From NCBI GenBank assembly GCA_016718205.1, contig JADKEB010000008.1, positions 1 to 64,000 of the forward strand: a stretch of DNA of 64,000 bases. Direction: 5' to 3'. The notes beneath the pieces are model-generated. The model was not told the origin of the DNA, did no database searches, and saw nothing but the letters and a program-made list of their open reading frames with translations. How positions within the stretch are numbered: position 1 is the stretch's first letter; every line of letters begins with the position of its first letter. Position numbers and translations under genes: made by a program. This stretch comes from Saprospiraceae bacterium (GTDB taxonomy: Bacteria > Bacteroidota > Bacteroidia > Chitinophagales > Saprospiraceae). This document shows, piece by piece, positions 14,419-23,852 of the stretch.

Positions 14419-15702
14419 TCACAACCTCCCATCCACCATATCCTTTGGGAGCACCGCTTTGACATCATATACCACAGCATTATCCTTCTTGATATGGTCT
14501 AAATTGAGTGATTCAAAGGATTTGTGCGCTACGGCGAGAATGATAGCATCATACTTTTTGTCAGGCAGAGATGTGGAAGAAGCTATATGATATTCATGTC
14601 TTACTTCATCTGGATTGGCCCAAGGATCGTAGACATCCACATTGAGGTCATAAGTTTTGAGTTCGTGGTAGATGTCTATGGCTTTGGTATTGCGGATATC
14701 AGGACAATTCTCTTTGAAGGTAATGCCCAGCATTAAGATATTGCTGCCTTTGACAGGAATGTCTTTTTTGACCATGAGCTTGATGACTTCTGTAGCTACA
14801 TGCTGTCCCATGCTGTCATTGAGTCTACGTCCTGCGAGTATAATCTCCGGATGATATCCTACTTCCTGTGCTTTCTGAGCGAGATAATACGGATCTACTC
14901 CAATGCAGTGGCCACCTACCAGGCCTGGTTTAAACGGGAGGAAATTCCACTTAGTGCTTGCAGCAGCAAGTACTTCATGGGTATCGATGCCCATTCTATT
15001 AAATATCTTGGAAAGCTCATTGACAAAGGCGATATTGATATCTCTTTGGCTGTTTTCGATGACTTTGGCCGCTTCTGCTACTTTTAGTGATGTGGCTTTG
15101 TAGGTGCCAGCTGTGATGACTGATTTGTATAATTGGTCTATCACCTCCGCTGCTTCATGAGTCGAGCCTGATGTAACCTTCAATATCTTCGATACAGTAT
15201 GCTCTTTGTCCCCGGGATTGATACGCTCAGGACTATAACCTACGAAAAAATCTACATTCAATTTCAGTCCGGATACGCGCTCCAATACAGGCACACATTC
15301 ATCCTCTGTGACACCAGGATATACGGTTGATTCGTAGATAACATAATCTCCTTTTTTGAGCACATGCCCCACTGATTCACTGGATTTGTATAAGGGCGTG
15401 AGTACAGGACGATTGTTTTTGTCAGTGGGTGTCGGTACCGTGATGATATAGGTATTGCAATGGGCCATATCATTCAGATCGGTAGTGACATACAGTCCAT
15501 CCATATCAAAATCAAAAGAAGATGCCAATACTTCCTGTAGTAAATTGTCTTCTACTTCCAGGGTACTGTCTTTTCCGCTATTGAGTTCGTCGACACGTGC
15601 CCGATTGATATCAAATCCTATGACGGGATATTTTTTGGCAAACTCTACGGCTAGTGGAAGTCCTACGTAGCCGAGGCCTATGATTGCTATTTTGTGTTGC
15701 AT
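14419..15702 (-). CDS. tviB: Nucleotide-sugar dehydrogenase, TviB-like
   Basis: A 427-aa member of the UDP-glucose/GDP-mannose dehydrogenase family that oxidises C6 of a UDP-sugar with two NAD+. It has the Rossmann start IAIIGLGYVGLPLA at 5-18, VYESTVYPGVTEDECVP, the hinge KVAEAAKVIENSQRD and the catalytic Cys in GGHCIGVDPYYLA. Overall it is closest to TviB of the Vi antigen pathway (UDP-GlcNAc to UDP-GlcNAcA), rather than Ugd. That product would feed the WbpB/E/D/I branch. It is the last gene of the locus; two duplicated fragments of its 3' end lie downstream (14159, 9760). Confidence 0.88.
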   Translation of the reverse strand: MQHKIAIIGLGYVGLPLAVEFAKKYPVIGFDINRARVDELNSGKDSTLEVEDNLLQEVLASSFDFDMDGLYVTTDLNDMAHCNTYIITVPTPTDKNNRPVLTPLYKSSESVGHVLKKGDYVIYESTVYPGVTEDECVPVLERVSGLKLNVDFFVGYSPERINPGDKEHTVSKILKVTSGSTHEAAEVIDQLYKSVITAGTYKATSLKVAEAAKVIENSQRDINIAFVNELSKIFNRMGIDTHEVLAAASTKWNFLPFKPGLVGGHCIGVDPYYLAQKAQEVGYHPEIILAGRRLNDSMGQHVATEVIKLMVKKDIPVKGSNILMLGITFKENCPDIRNTKAIDIYHELKTYDLNVDVYDPWANPDEVRHEYHIASSTSLPDKKYDAIILAVAHKSFESLNLDHIKKDNAVVYDVKAVLPKDMVDGRL

Positions 15703-15718
15703 ATTATTATTAATTTTG

Positions 15719-16497
15719 ACGCTAATTTTCGCTGATTACGCTAATTTATTTTTTACGCTAATTCCTTTATTTTAATTCGCGTAATTTGTGTTAATCCGCG
15801 TTTTTGAATTTATACGCTAATTTTCGCTGATTACGCTAATTTATTTTTTACGCTAATTCCTATATTTTAATTCGCGTAATTTGTGTTAATCCACGTTTTT
15901 GAATTTATACACTAATTTTCGCTGATTACGCTAATTTATTTTTTACGCTAATTCCTTTATTTTAATTCGCGTAATTTGTGTTAATCCGCGTTTTTGAATT
16001 TATACGCTAATTTTCGCTGATTACGCTAATTTATTTTTTACGCTAATTCCTTTATTTTAATTCGCGTAATTTGTGTTAATCCACGTTTTTTTGATACGCT
16101 AATTTTCGCTGATTACGCTAATTTATTTTTTACGCTAATTCCTTTATTTTAATTCGCGTAATTTGTGTTAATCCACGTTTTTGAATTTATACACTAATTT
16201 TCGCTGATTACGCTAATTTTTTTTTACGCTAATTCCTTTATTTTAATTCGCGTAATTTGTGTTATCGGTTTTTGATTTATACGCTATTTTCGCTGATTAC
16301 GCTAATTTTTTTTACGCTAATTCTTTTGCGTATTTGTGTTTCTTTTGATTTATACACTAATTTTCGCTGATTACCTTATTTTTCGCTAATTCCTTTGATC
16401 GTTTTTGAGCATGGGTATTTTTGATACGCTAATTTTCGCCAATTTCGCTAATATATTTTTTGTTTTTGTGTAATCTGTGACAATTCGCGTCGATTTT
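15719..16497. repeat. Tandem repeat of about 95 bp, 8-9 degenerate units
   Basis: Units begin ACGCTAATTTTCGCTGATTA at about 15719, 15814, 15909, 16004, 16096, 16191, 16281, 16354 and 16426. Periods are 95, 95, 95, 92, 95, 90, 73 and 72. Each unit holds CGCTAAT several times, plus AATTCGCG and TTAATCCGCG. Units near the dehydrogenase are almost identical; those near the epimerase are shorter and decayed. It fills the whole gap between two genes. No open frame is supported. Confidence 0.9.
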
Positions 16498-17448
16498 TTA
16501 AAAGACGTTATAAAATTCAAATGTCCTTTCCAAACCTTCCTTTAATTTTATCTTACCATTGTATCCAAGTAAATTTTGTGCTTTTTTTATACTTGCCAAG
16601 CTATGTGGTATATCTCCTGATCGATTGGGACCGTGAGTGGCATCAGCTGTGCAATGAGTTACTGTTTTAATATTTTGCCAGAGCTCATTCAGTGTGGTTC
16701 GTTCTCCACATGCGATGTTATAAACCTTATTGATCGCTTCTGCATTATCAGTAAATAGTCCTAAAATATTAGCTTCGACTGCATTGTCTACATAGGTAAA
16801 GTCACGACTATTGCTACCATCCCCATTGATAATTGGACCTTTCCCTTCTATAGCAGCTTTAAAAAATAGCGGTATCACCGCAGCGTAGGCCCCGTTAGGA
16901 TCTTGTTTAGGACCGTAAACATTAAAATATCTCAATCCTATGTACTCAAAATCAAATGTCCTGGCAAAAACATCCGCGTAAAGTTCGTTTACGTATTTGG
17001 TTACGGCATATGGAGACATTGGTTTCCCGATGATGTGTTCTACTTTGGGCAGGCCTTGACTGTCGCCATAGGTAGATGATGATGCTGCAAAAACGACCCT
17101 TTTGACTTTTTTCTCTACCGCTGCATTAAATATGTTGAGCGTACCGTCGATATTTACAGCATTGGTGGTGATCGGATCTTTAATACTTCGAGGCACAGAA
17201 CCTAAAGCTGCCTGATGGCTTACGAGATCGATCCCTTGTGTGGCTTTCAGGCATGTATCGTAGTCTCTGATATCCCCTTCAAAAAACTCAAACTTAGGAT
17301 GACCAATAAACTCTTCGATATTTTTTTTAAACCCTGTAGCGAAATTGTCCAATACCCTGACCAGCTGGACTCGTTTATCTTTTAAAAGAGCTGCAACTAA
17401 ATTGGAACCTATGAATCCGGCTCCTCCTGTGACTAGAATACTTTGCAT
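16498..17448 (-). CDS. wbpP: UDP-GlcNAc(A) 4-epimerase, WbpP/TviC-like
   Basis: An extended short-chain dehydrogenase/reductase with the NAD motif LVTGGAGFIGSNL, DNFATG, Ser in ASSSTYGD and catalytic YAVTK. This is the WbpP/TviC group that interconverts UDP-GlcNAc(A) and UDP-GalNAc(A). Paired with the adjacent TviB-like gene it recalls the tviB-tviC pair. I chose the Met at 17448 because the family starts near MQSILVTGG; the longer frame to 17490 adds 14 unlikely residues. Its last residues (LKEGLERTFEFY) reappear fused to hepT at 2270. Confidence 0.87.
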   Translation of the reverse strand: MQSILVTGGAGFIGSNLVAALLKDKRVQLVRVLDNFATGFKKNIEEFIGHPKFEFFEGDIRDYDTCLKATQGIDLVSHQAALGSVPRSIKDPITTNAVNIDGTLNIFNAAVEKKVKRVVFAASSSTYGDSQGLPKVEHIIGKPMSPYAVTKYVNELYADVFARTFDFEYIGLRYFNVYGPKQDPNGAYAAVIPLFFKAAIEGKGPIINGDGSNSRDFTYVDNAVEANILGLFTDNAEAINKVYNIACGERTTLNELWQNIKTVTHCTADATHGPNRSGDIPHSLASIKKAQNLLGYNGKIKLKEGLERTFEFYNVF

Positions 17449-17533
17449 TAAAATTTTATAGGGATTTGGGAAATTTGTTGCTTTATACATTTGGGTTAAT
17501 TGCTGAATTGAGAATTGAACTCACTACTTTAAA

Positions 17534-17565
17534 AATGGCTTCGCCGCTGATAAGTCGCAAGTACT
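17534..17565. repeat. 32-bp dispersed repeat, copy 1
   Basis: The 32 bp starting AATGGCTTCGCCGCTGATAA are identical to 51712-51743. Both copies lie in the gap upstream of a sugar gene of the same locus, 34 kb apart. It contains GCTTCGCCGC and TAAGTCGC but no strong hairpin. Confidence 0.75.
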
Positions 17566-17650
17566 GATCTGAGGGCCATTCCATTTATGGTTTCCTTTGG
17601 ACGTATATTGAGTAGCAAAGTTACTCATTTTGGGCAAAATTTTGGTTCTT

Positions 17651-18715
17651 TTATTTACTTTTTGTCAAAAAATAGTCTTTGATTTGACTTACAATTTTGG
17701 TTCCGGTGGTACCATCGCCATATAGATTCTTGTTACTGCATTTTGCTTTTGCAGACATTTTATCTTTCAAGGCGGAAAGATCATAAAACATCAGTACATT
17801 GTCGCCATCTTCAAGTGTTTCTGTCCATTCTGTTTCCTTCCTGATTGTGATACATTTTTTGCCCAGCCAGTATGCTTCCTTTTGCATCCCACCACTGTCA
17901 GTGATCAACCCATCAGCATAAAACAAATAACTCAGGTTATTAAAATATCCCTGCGGATCGATAAATCTGATATTAGGATAACTGTCTTCGTTAAGTCTGT
18001 AAGCCTTCATAAAGTTTCTGGTGCGGGGATGTATGGCAAACACAACTTTTTTATCCAGATCACTCAATGTATTCAACACGTACACCAACCGATCTTTATC
18101 ATCTGTATTGTATGGTCTGTGGAGTGTGGCATAATAATATGGTTCTGATACATCATCCATAGGTTTGAGCCAACCGGATTTTACTGATTTAATGACCAGA
18201 TCTTTCATGATGTCTCCTACGATGCGCACATTTTCCCGGACACCTTCTTTGTACAGATTGTGCACAGCTACTTCAGATGGGACAAAGAGCATGTCACTGA
18301 CATGATCGGTAAGTACCCGATTGATTTCTTCAGGCATCTCTTTGTTAAACGATCGCAATCCTGCTTCAATATGGATGACAGGGATGTGCAGCTTTGACGC
18401 GACCAGAGCACCAGCAAGAGTTGAGTTGGTGTCTCCATATACCAATACTGCATCCGGCTTTTCGTCCAGTACAATCTTTTCGATCTCGATCATCATTTTG
18501 CCTGTCTGTTCGCCGTGATGGCCTCCACCCGATTGCAAGAGATAGTCCGGTTTCTTCATACCCAACTCATCAAAAAACACTTTGCTCATGTTTTCGTCAT
18601 AATGCTGACCTGTGTGCACCGTAATCAGTTGAAAGGTATCTTTCACTTCACTCTCAAATGCAAAGTGTTTGATGAACTGAGGGCGCGCCCCTATGATGGC
18701 TAAAACTTTTTTCAT
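17651..18715 (-). CDS. wbpI: UDP-sugar 2-epimerase, non-hydrolysing, WbpI/WecB family
   Basis: A 354-aa GT-B-like 2-epimerase with IIGARPQFIK at 7-16, VYGDTNSTLAG, HIEAGLRSFNKEMPEEINR and LITDSGGMQKEAYWLGKK. The GARPQFIK start is that of the WbpI group, which turns UDP-GlcNAc3NAcA into UDP-ManNAc3NAcA; WecB proteins usually have GTRPEAIK. The presence of WbpB, WbpE and WbpD homologues in the same locus supports WbpI. A plain UDP-GlcNAc 2-epimerase remains possible. Intact, on the same strand as its neighbours. Confidence 0.85.
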   Translation of the reverse strand: MKKVLAIIGARPQFIKHFAFESEVKDTFQLITVHTGQHYDENMSKVFFDELGMKKPDYLLQSGGGHHGEQTGKMMIEIEKIVLDEKPDAVLVYGDTNSTLAGALVASKLHIPVIHIEAGLRSFNKEMPEEINRVLTDHVSDMLFVPSEVAVHNLYKEGVRENVRIVGDIMKDLVIKSVKSGWLKPMDDVSEPYYYATLHRPYNTDDKDRLVYVLNTLSDLDKKVVFAIHPRTRNFMKAYRLNEDSYPNIRFIDPQGYFNNLSYLFYADGLITDSGGMQKEAYWLGKKCITIRKETEWTETLEDGDNVLMFYDLSALKDKMSAKAKCSNKNLYGDGTTGTKIVSQIKDYFLTKSK

Positions 18716-18774
18716 TTATGGAATTTTAACTCAATAAGTTAAAAAGGAATAATAGATAAAATTAAATACCCATA

Positions 18775-20064
18775 CTATAAGCCATTGAGTACATCAGCCA
18801 ATTTTGAAGTCAATGTTTTTCTTGAGTATTGCTCTACGTTTTTTGAAAATATGGCAGTAGTAAGTCTGTTATTGATAAGGGAAATAATTGCCTTTTCCAT
18901 TTCTTCTGTATTTTGATAATCAATAATATAGGTATTATCTAAAGATGATAGAATTGCCGCTGCGTCCCCATTTTTTGGACCTATACATATGATAGGTTTG
19001 CCGCTAGCAATATATTCAAAAATTTTACCGGTAAGAATAGTTTTGTTATTCTTAGTTTTATTGATCACTAACAAAAGTGCATCAGAACTATTTTGGTATA
19101 CAATAGCATCTTTATGGGCTAAATAACCAAATAGTTTTACTTTTTCTTCCAACCCGTATTTAACAATGTTTTTTTGAGAATATTCTTCAACCTGGCCGAT
19201 CAAATTTATCTCGATTTTGTTATAAACTTCATTTTGTGTAAGTTTTAATTTTTTTAATGTTTGCCAAAGCACTTCCGGATCCCTGGAGACATTCATGACT
19301 CCTAAATATGAAAGTACAAATTTATCTGATCTTGGATTAATTATATTGATATTCCGATCTGCTTCGTCATAGCCATTTGTGATGACAGTTACTTTGGTGT
19401 CAGTTTGTTTCCTTATATCATCTGCCATGCTATTCCCGACAGTTATGATATGTGAACAATCATCAAGTACTTTTTTCTCTAGTTTAATGTGTCTTTTTTT
19501 TGCCCAGGAAGTCAGCATCAACTCATCGAAATAATCAATCTGTGTCCATGGATCACGATAGTCTACAATCCATGGAATATTAGTTTTTTTACAGACTTTT
19601 TGCGCAATCAAATGACAACTATGAGGAGGTCCTGTACTTATCACAGCATTTATATGATTTTCCTTTAAATAATTCAACAAATACCTGACTGATGGTCCAA
19701 TCCATAAAAACTTAGCATCAGGTATAAAGATATTTCCTCTTATCCATACTGCGATTTTATCCTTCCAGTTTAGTTTTTTGCCCTCGCTCAAAAAATTGGC
19801 ATCAATCTTTTGACCTTTCTTCTTACCTGAAAAAAAATTGTAAAGCTGATAAGGTTCTACGATTTTACTCTTGATTACTTCGATGCCGTCAGGTAAATCC
19901 AGACCGATAGAGTTATCGATAATGGGATAGTCCGTACTTTCTACAGTAAAAATGACAGGCTCCCAACCAAAATCCCTGAGATATTTTGCAAATTTCACCC
20001 ACCTTTGTACTCCGGAGCCTCCGGCAGGTGGCCAATAATAGGTGATGATCAGAACCTTTTTCAT
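18775..20064 (-). CDS. Glycosyltransferase, family 4 like
   Basis: A 429-aa cytoplasmic GT-B protein. It opens with the donor/acceptor-side motif YYWPPAGGSGVQRWVKFAKYL and has the C-terminal nucleotide-binding half with NGYDEAD, SYLGVMNVSRDPE and YIASGKPIICIGPKNGDAA (the E-x7-E-like region of GT4). Such proteins with a WPPxxGxGVxR start are common in Bacteroidota polysaccharide loci. Donor and acceptor cannot be told. It probably adds one sugar of the repeat unit built by this locus. Confidence 0.8.
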   Translation of the reverse strand: MKKVLIITYYWPPAGGSGVQRWVKFAKYLRDFGWEPVIFTVESTDYPIIDNSIGLDLPDGIEVIKSKIVEPYQLYNFFSGKKKGQKIDANFLSEGKKLNWKDKIAVWIRGNIFIPDAKFLWIGPSVRYLLNYLKENHINAVISTGPPHSCHLIAQKVCKKTNIPWIVDYRDPWTQIDYFDELMLTSWAKKRHIKLEKKVLDDCSHIITVGNSMADDIRKQTDTKVTVITNGYDEADRNINIINPRSDKFVLSYLGVMNVSRDPEVLWQTLKKLKLTQNEVYNKIEINLIGQVEEYSQKNIVKYGLEEKVKLFGYLAHKDAIVYQNSSDALLLVINKTKNNKTILTGKIFEYIASGKPIICIGPKNGDAAAILSSLDNTYIIDYQNTEEMEKAIISLINNRLTTAIFSKNVEQYSRKTLTSKLADVLNGL

Positions 20065-20141
20065 GATTTGACTAAAAATTTAATATATCATAGGTGACCA
20101 TAGTGATAGGGCGGAATAACTGTGTAGGAACACGCAGATTT

Positions 20142-21293
20142 TTATTTTTTGTAAATTTCCATGTATTCCTTTTCTTCGTATTCCCAACCAATATTTCGTT
20201 GGTAATCTGTCACATAATTTCTTTTATCTGAATATTCACTCAATGACAAATCGTTTATCAAGGTTTGTAAACAATCTTCATCCTCTACGTTCCAACCTAA
20301 ATTATTTTGGTCAATAATTGATTTCAAATATGTTAAATTATCAGAAATGACTATGGGTATTCCTGCTAATATGTATTCCCCAAACTTGTTGGGAAGTGAT
20401 AATTCATAACTCAGACATAATTTTCCCGGTAAGTAGAAAATCCCGATATCAGCACTGCTGGTATAATTTAATATTTCATGCATTGGGACAGCTTCATGAA
20501 AATGGATATTGGAATATTTGGTACAAAATGTCAAAATCTGGTCTACTAGCTCACCATAGCCCATACATACTATATGTCTATTGCTATTGGACCTTGAAAA
20601 TACATTTAATAAGGTTTCTATTCCTCTTCCGGGCATCAAGCCGCCCTGATAGATAAATAATATATCTTCGAGTGGAATATTCAGTTTTGTTTTTAAAATC
20701 TGTGATTTTGTAAAAGCTAAATTATTGTTATAAGGCATATTTTGGATTACATGCACTGTAGAAAGTTTATATTCTTTTTTATACCAGTCAGCTATTGGCT
20801 GGCATACACAGATTACTTTATCACAATGTTTTATAAGTTTTTTTTCTAAAAATTTAAAAACACTCTTATTCAATCCGGAAAGCCCAACGGTTTCTGTTTC
20901 CAACTCATGAGTATCATAAATTAAAAAATCAGTCACTCCCATTTTTTTTAATAAAACTCCAACCGGCAACACCAATATGCTGTGGCAATTTATGTAGACA
21001 AAATGGTACTTTCTATAATTAAACAACAATCTTATTAAGAATTCCAATTTAGAAAACATTCTTAATATCTTGATTTTGAAATATTTTTTTGAAAGTATTC
21101 TAAATCGTCTGACTTTTGTATTTTGACTAATTTGCTCTTCTTCTTGCTGACCATTTGAATGAATAGCAGCAATAATAATTTCATCAACGATATTCAGAGC
21201 CAACAGAGAGCTAGTTTCTTTAATCATTCGGGACTCAAATTTGAAGTCGGATTGATAAATATGCAAATTTCTCCTGTTGCCCATCAATGTCAT
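20142..21293 (-). CDS. Glycosyltransferase, GT4-like
   Basis: A 383-aa GT-B protein with YDTHELETETVGLS in the N-terminal half and IYQGGLMPGRGIETLLNVFSRS, HEAVPMHEILNYTSSADIGIFYL and SLPNKFGEYILAGIPIVISD in the C-terminal half. These are the usual glycosyltransferase-1 motifs, though N-terminal similarity is weak. The ATG at 21293 overlaps the TGA of the restored hisF-like gene (ATGA), which supports this start; MGNRRN three codons later is the alternative. Specificity unknown. Confidence 0.75.
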   Translation of the reverse strand: MTLMGNRRNLHIYQSDFKFESRMIKETSSLLALNIVDEIIIAAIHSNGQQEEEQISQNTKVRRFRILSKKYFKIKILRMFSKLEFLIRLLFNYRKYHFVYINCHSILVLPVGVLLKKMGVTDFLIYDTHELETETVGLSGLNKSVFKFLEKKLIKHCDKVICVCQPIADWYKKEYKLSTVHVIQNMPYNNNLAFTKSQILKTKLNIPLEDILFIYQGGLMPGRGIETLLNVFSRSNSNRHIVCMGYGELVDQILTFCTKYSNIHFHEAVPMHEILNYTSSADIGIFYLPGKLCLSYELSLPNKFGEYILAGIPIVISDNLTYLKSIIDQNNLGWNVEDEDCLQTLINDLSLSEYSDKRNYVTDYQRNIGWEYEEKEYMEIYKK

Positions 21294-22056
21294 AATCCGG
21301 ATCTGTTTATAATTTCAAAATCACTTTTTGATAAATATGAAATTAAAACAGCGCGGTGTTTTCCGTGAAACACAAACATGGCACCAGCGGCAACTGCAGC
21401 TGCTCCATTTGCTAATGCATCTGTTATATGTGTTATATTAGCTCCTCCCCCAATGCTATCAACGGTATGGTTACATTATCAGATATTTTTCTAATGATAT
21501 CCAGATCATACCCAGAAAGTGTTCCATCCTTATCTATACTGTTGATGATTATTTCGCCTGCTCCGTAATCCTGAACCTTTTTAACATACTCAACCGGATT
21601 GGCACCAATGTCCTTAGTTCCATTGTTGATAAATACGGAGTAACCACCAAGAAATTTTTTCTTAACATCTATACAAACGACTGTACTGGAGCTTCCTACT
21701 CTTTTGGCAGTTTCTTCTACCAGTTTCAGATTGTTATATATAGTGGTATTAAAAATCACTTTTTCTACACCCTGATTTACAATTTTTTCTACTTGTTCCA
21801 GGCTTGTGATTCCTCCGCCGTAAGACAATGGCATAAATGCTTCACTTGCTATTTCTCCAATCATGTTGATGTCTGGTCCTTTATGACTGGATGTAGTGGA
21901 AATATCAAGGATACAGATTTCGTCGACTTCTTTTTCGTTAAATATTTTTACCGCATTTATCGGATCACCGACATACTTAAAATCTTTAAACTTTGTACCT
22001 TTGACAAGACCACCATCCTGAATCAGCAAAACGGGTATCACTCTTTTATACTTCAT
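21290..22056 (-). CDS. hisF: HisF-like cyclase/ammonia-channel subunit 1, one frameshift
   Basis: A TIM barrel of the HisF family: KRVIPVLLIQDGGLVKG, ILDISTTS, PLSYGGGITSLEQVEK, GAGEIIINSIDKDGTLSGYDL. The open frame stops after IALGEELI near 21452, at a run of five G. One more G restores GGGANITHITDALANGAAAV and a normal end at the TGA overlapping the next gene. In O-antigen loci such HisF copies work with HisH to give ammonia to a WbpG-type amidotransferase rather than in histidine synthesis. The start MKYKRVIP at 22056 fits the family better than 22074. Confidence 0.8.
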
Positions 22057-22060
22057 ATTC

Positions 22061-22672
22061 TTATAATTCTGCAAAATTCTTCAATAGCTGCATTCCGTAT
22101 TTGTGACTTTTTTCAGGATGAAACTGTACACCGAAAATATTTTCATGGCTAAAAGCTGAAGCAAAATCTTGACCATAATGTGTAGATAAAAGCTCGTCTT
22201 CTTTATGGACAAGATTGAAATAATAAGAATGTACAAAGTAAAATCTGGGTTCTTCTGGAAGGCCCTGTACAAGTTTATCATCCTTTATTATTCTAACATC
22301 ATTCCAACCCATGTGAGGAACTCTTAAACCTTGAAGATTTAGTTGAAATTTCACTACTTGTCCTTCAATCCAATTCAATCCAGGCGTAGGCTTTCCCTCT
22401 TCACTTCTATTTAACATTAACTGAGCTCCCAAACAAATACCCAATATTGGCTTTTTATCCATTAATACCATTTGATCCAAAATGCTGAAATAATCCATAG
22501 ACCGCAGTTGGTCCATCGCATAATCAAAATAGCCCACACCAGGCAAAATGAGTTTTTCGGCATTTTTTATTTCATCAATATCGGAAGTAACTTTTGCTTC
22601 CTTGCCTATCTTTTTGAACATGTTGGCAATGCTTTTCACATTTCCCATGTTGTAATCTAAAATAGCTATCAT
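22061..22672 (-). CDS. hisH: HisH-like glutamine amidotransferase subunit 1
   Basis: A 203-aa class I glutaminase: AILDYNMGNVKSI at the start, PGVGYFDYAM, the nucleophile in GICLGAQLML, HMGWNDV, FVHSYYF and the His-Glu pair in GVQFHPEKSHKYG. It releases ammonia from glutamine and passes it through the HisF barrel to a WbpG-type enzyme. Intact. It is flanked by the matching HisF-like gene and two WbpG-like genes, the arrangement seen in loci making acetamidino sugars. Its ATG overlaps the restored stop of the upstream WbpG-like gene. Confidence 0.88.
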   Translation of the reverse strand: MIAILDYNMGNVKSIANMFKKIGKEAKVTSDIDEIKNAEKLILPGVGYFDYAMDQLRSMDYFSILDQMVLMDKKPILGICLGAQLMLNRSEEGKPTPGLNWIEGQVVKFQLNLQGLRVPHMGWNDVRIIKDDKLVQGLPEEPRFYFVHSYYFNLVHKEDELLSTHYGQDFASAFSHENIFGVQFHPEKSHKYGMQLLKNFAEL

Positions 22673-23822
22673 ACCTTTATCTCAACATTTTTTTTATAAG
22701 ATTCAAACCTCCAAATTTCTTCAAAAAAATCTCTTAAGGTAGTGTACATAAACTCTTCATTCTGATAATCCTGATGTCTTTTGTTGGGTTGGGAAATAAT
22801 TTGATAAAATTCATCCAATGAAACATTTAGTTTCCTGGCAATATATTCTGTGTCGTTTTTAACTGCAGATCATCATACAAAGGTTTTTAATTTCTTCCAA
22901 AGCAGCAGCCCTGTCAATCAGCCCCGACATGATCATCGAACTTAAATGGGCCTTCCTTTTATCCACATTGAATTTTGATGGAAGGTAATAATTCTGATAA
23001 AATTTTGTGAAGTTTGATTCACCATGTTTACCACCATAGTCTCGCCATTGGAGTTTTTCGGTAATAATTTTTTTAGCATTATCCTTATTGTATGGAATAA
23101 AGTTGAGTGGTCTTTTAATTTTCAAACCATAAATAAAGGGATAATATATAAAGTCTTTCAAAAAACCAGTAGTGGGATAAGTCTTTAACGGTATGGTTCC
23201 ATGTTTTTCATGAATAGCTCTGAGATTTTTCAAATCTGCAGCTCTATACACCCAACTTTCCGGAAGGATACCCTCTGTGGCATGATTATGACCGGATAAA
23301 AAATATTTTATTTTATTTTTTTCCGCTGTTTTATATAGCGAAGCCATAAATACATGATCTTGCGGCACATCCTGGTTGATGACATTTGCTTTCAGGTAGG
23401 CCAACTGCAAATCCTGCATTTCTTTCCAGTTAACAACATAAGTATACAAATCAATTTCCAACGATTTGACTATATTTTCCACATTATGGATAGCAAGTTC
23501 TGAGTTCCACCCGGCATCAACATGTACTGCCAATATTCGAAGATCATACTCAGTACGAAGAAAATAGGCCAAATAACTACTGTCGACGCCACCGCTCAAC
23601 CCTATGATGGCATCATAATCATTTCCTTTTCCGGCTTTTTTTTATTTCTGAGATGAGTTGATCCAATTTATCTCTCCCTTCATCATTTGGAAACCAGGTG
23701 ACACCTGCTTCCTTGTTAAATGAAGCCACATGGTTTGATTCACCATATTCATCAAAAGTAATCCATGGATCAGTGGTATCCATGATTGTTTTACTACAGA
23801 TTTTGTATGTTCTTTCTTCCAA
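22669..23822 (-). CDS. wbpG: N-acetyl sugar amidotransferase, WbpG-like, copy 1, frameshifted
   Basis: Pieces in order: 23619-23822 (TYKICSKTIMDTTDPWITFD), 22859-23599 (SGGVDSSYLAYFLRTEY, LAVHVDAGWNSELA, INQDVPQDHVFMASLY) and a third frame down to 22669 (RKLNVSLDEFYQIISQPN). The first break is in a run of eight A near 23640, the second near 22868. Together they give the full N-type ATP pyrophosphatase amidotransferase (PP-loop SGGVDSS) that converts an acetamido group to acetamidino. The start appears to be TTG. It shares INQD, HVDAGWNSELA and NFTKFYQNYYL with copy 2, its upstream neighbour. Confidence 0.8.
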
Positions 23823-23852
23823 AATAAAAAATTATTGTTTTGAAATATGCTG

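Noticed and set aside
15719..16497. Possible CRISPR array because of regular spacing
   Set aside because: The whole 95-bp unit is repeated; there are no unique spacers between short repeats and no cas genes.
22081..22281. 66-aa frame inside hisH-1
   Set aside because: Shadow of the intact hisH-like gene in another frame.
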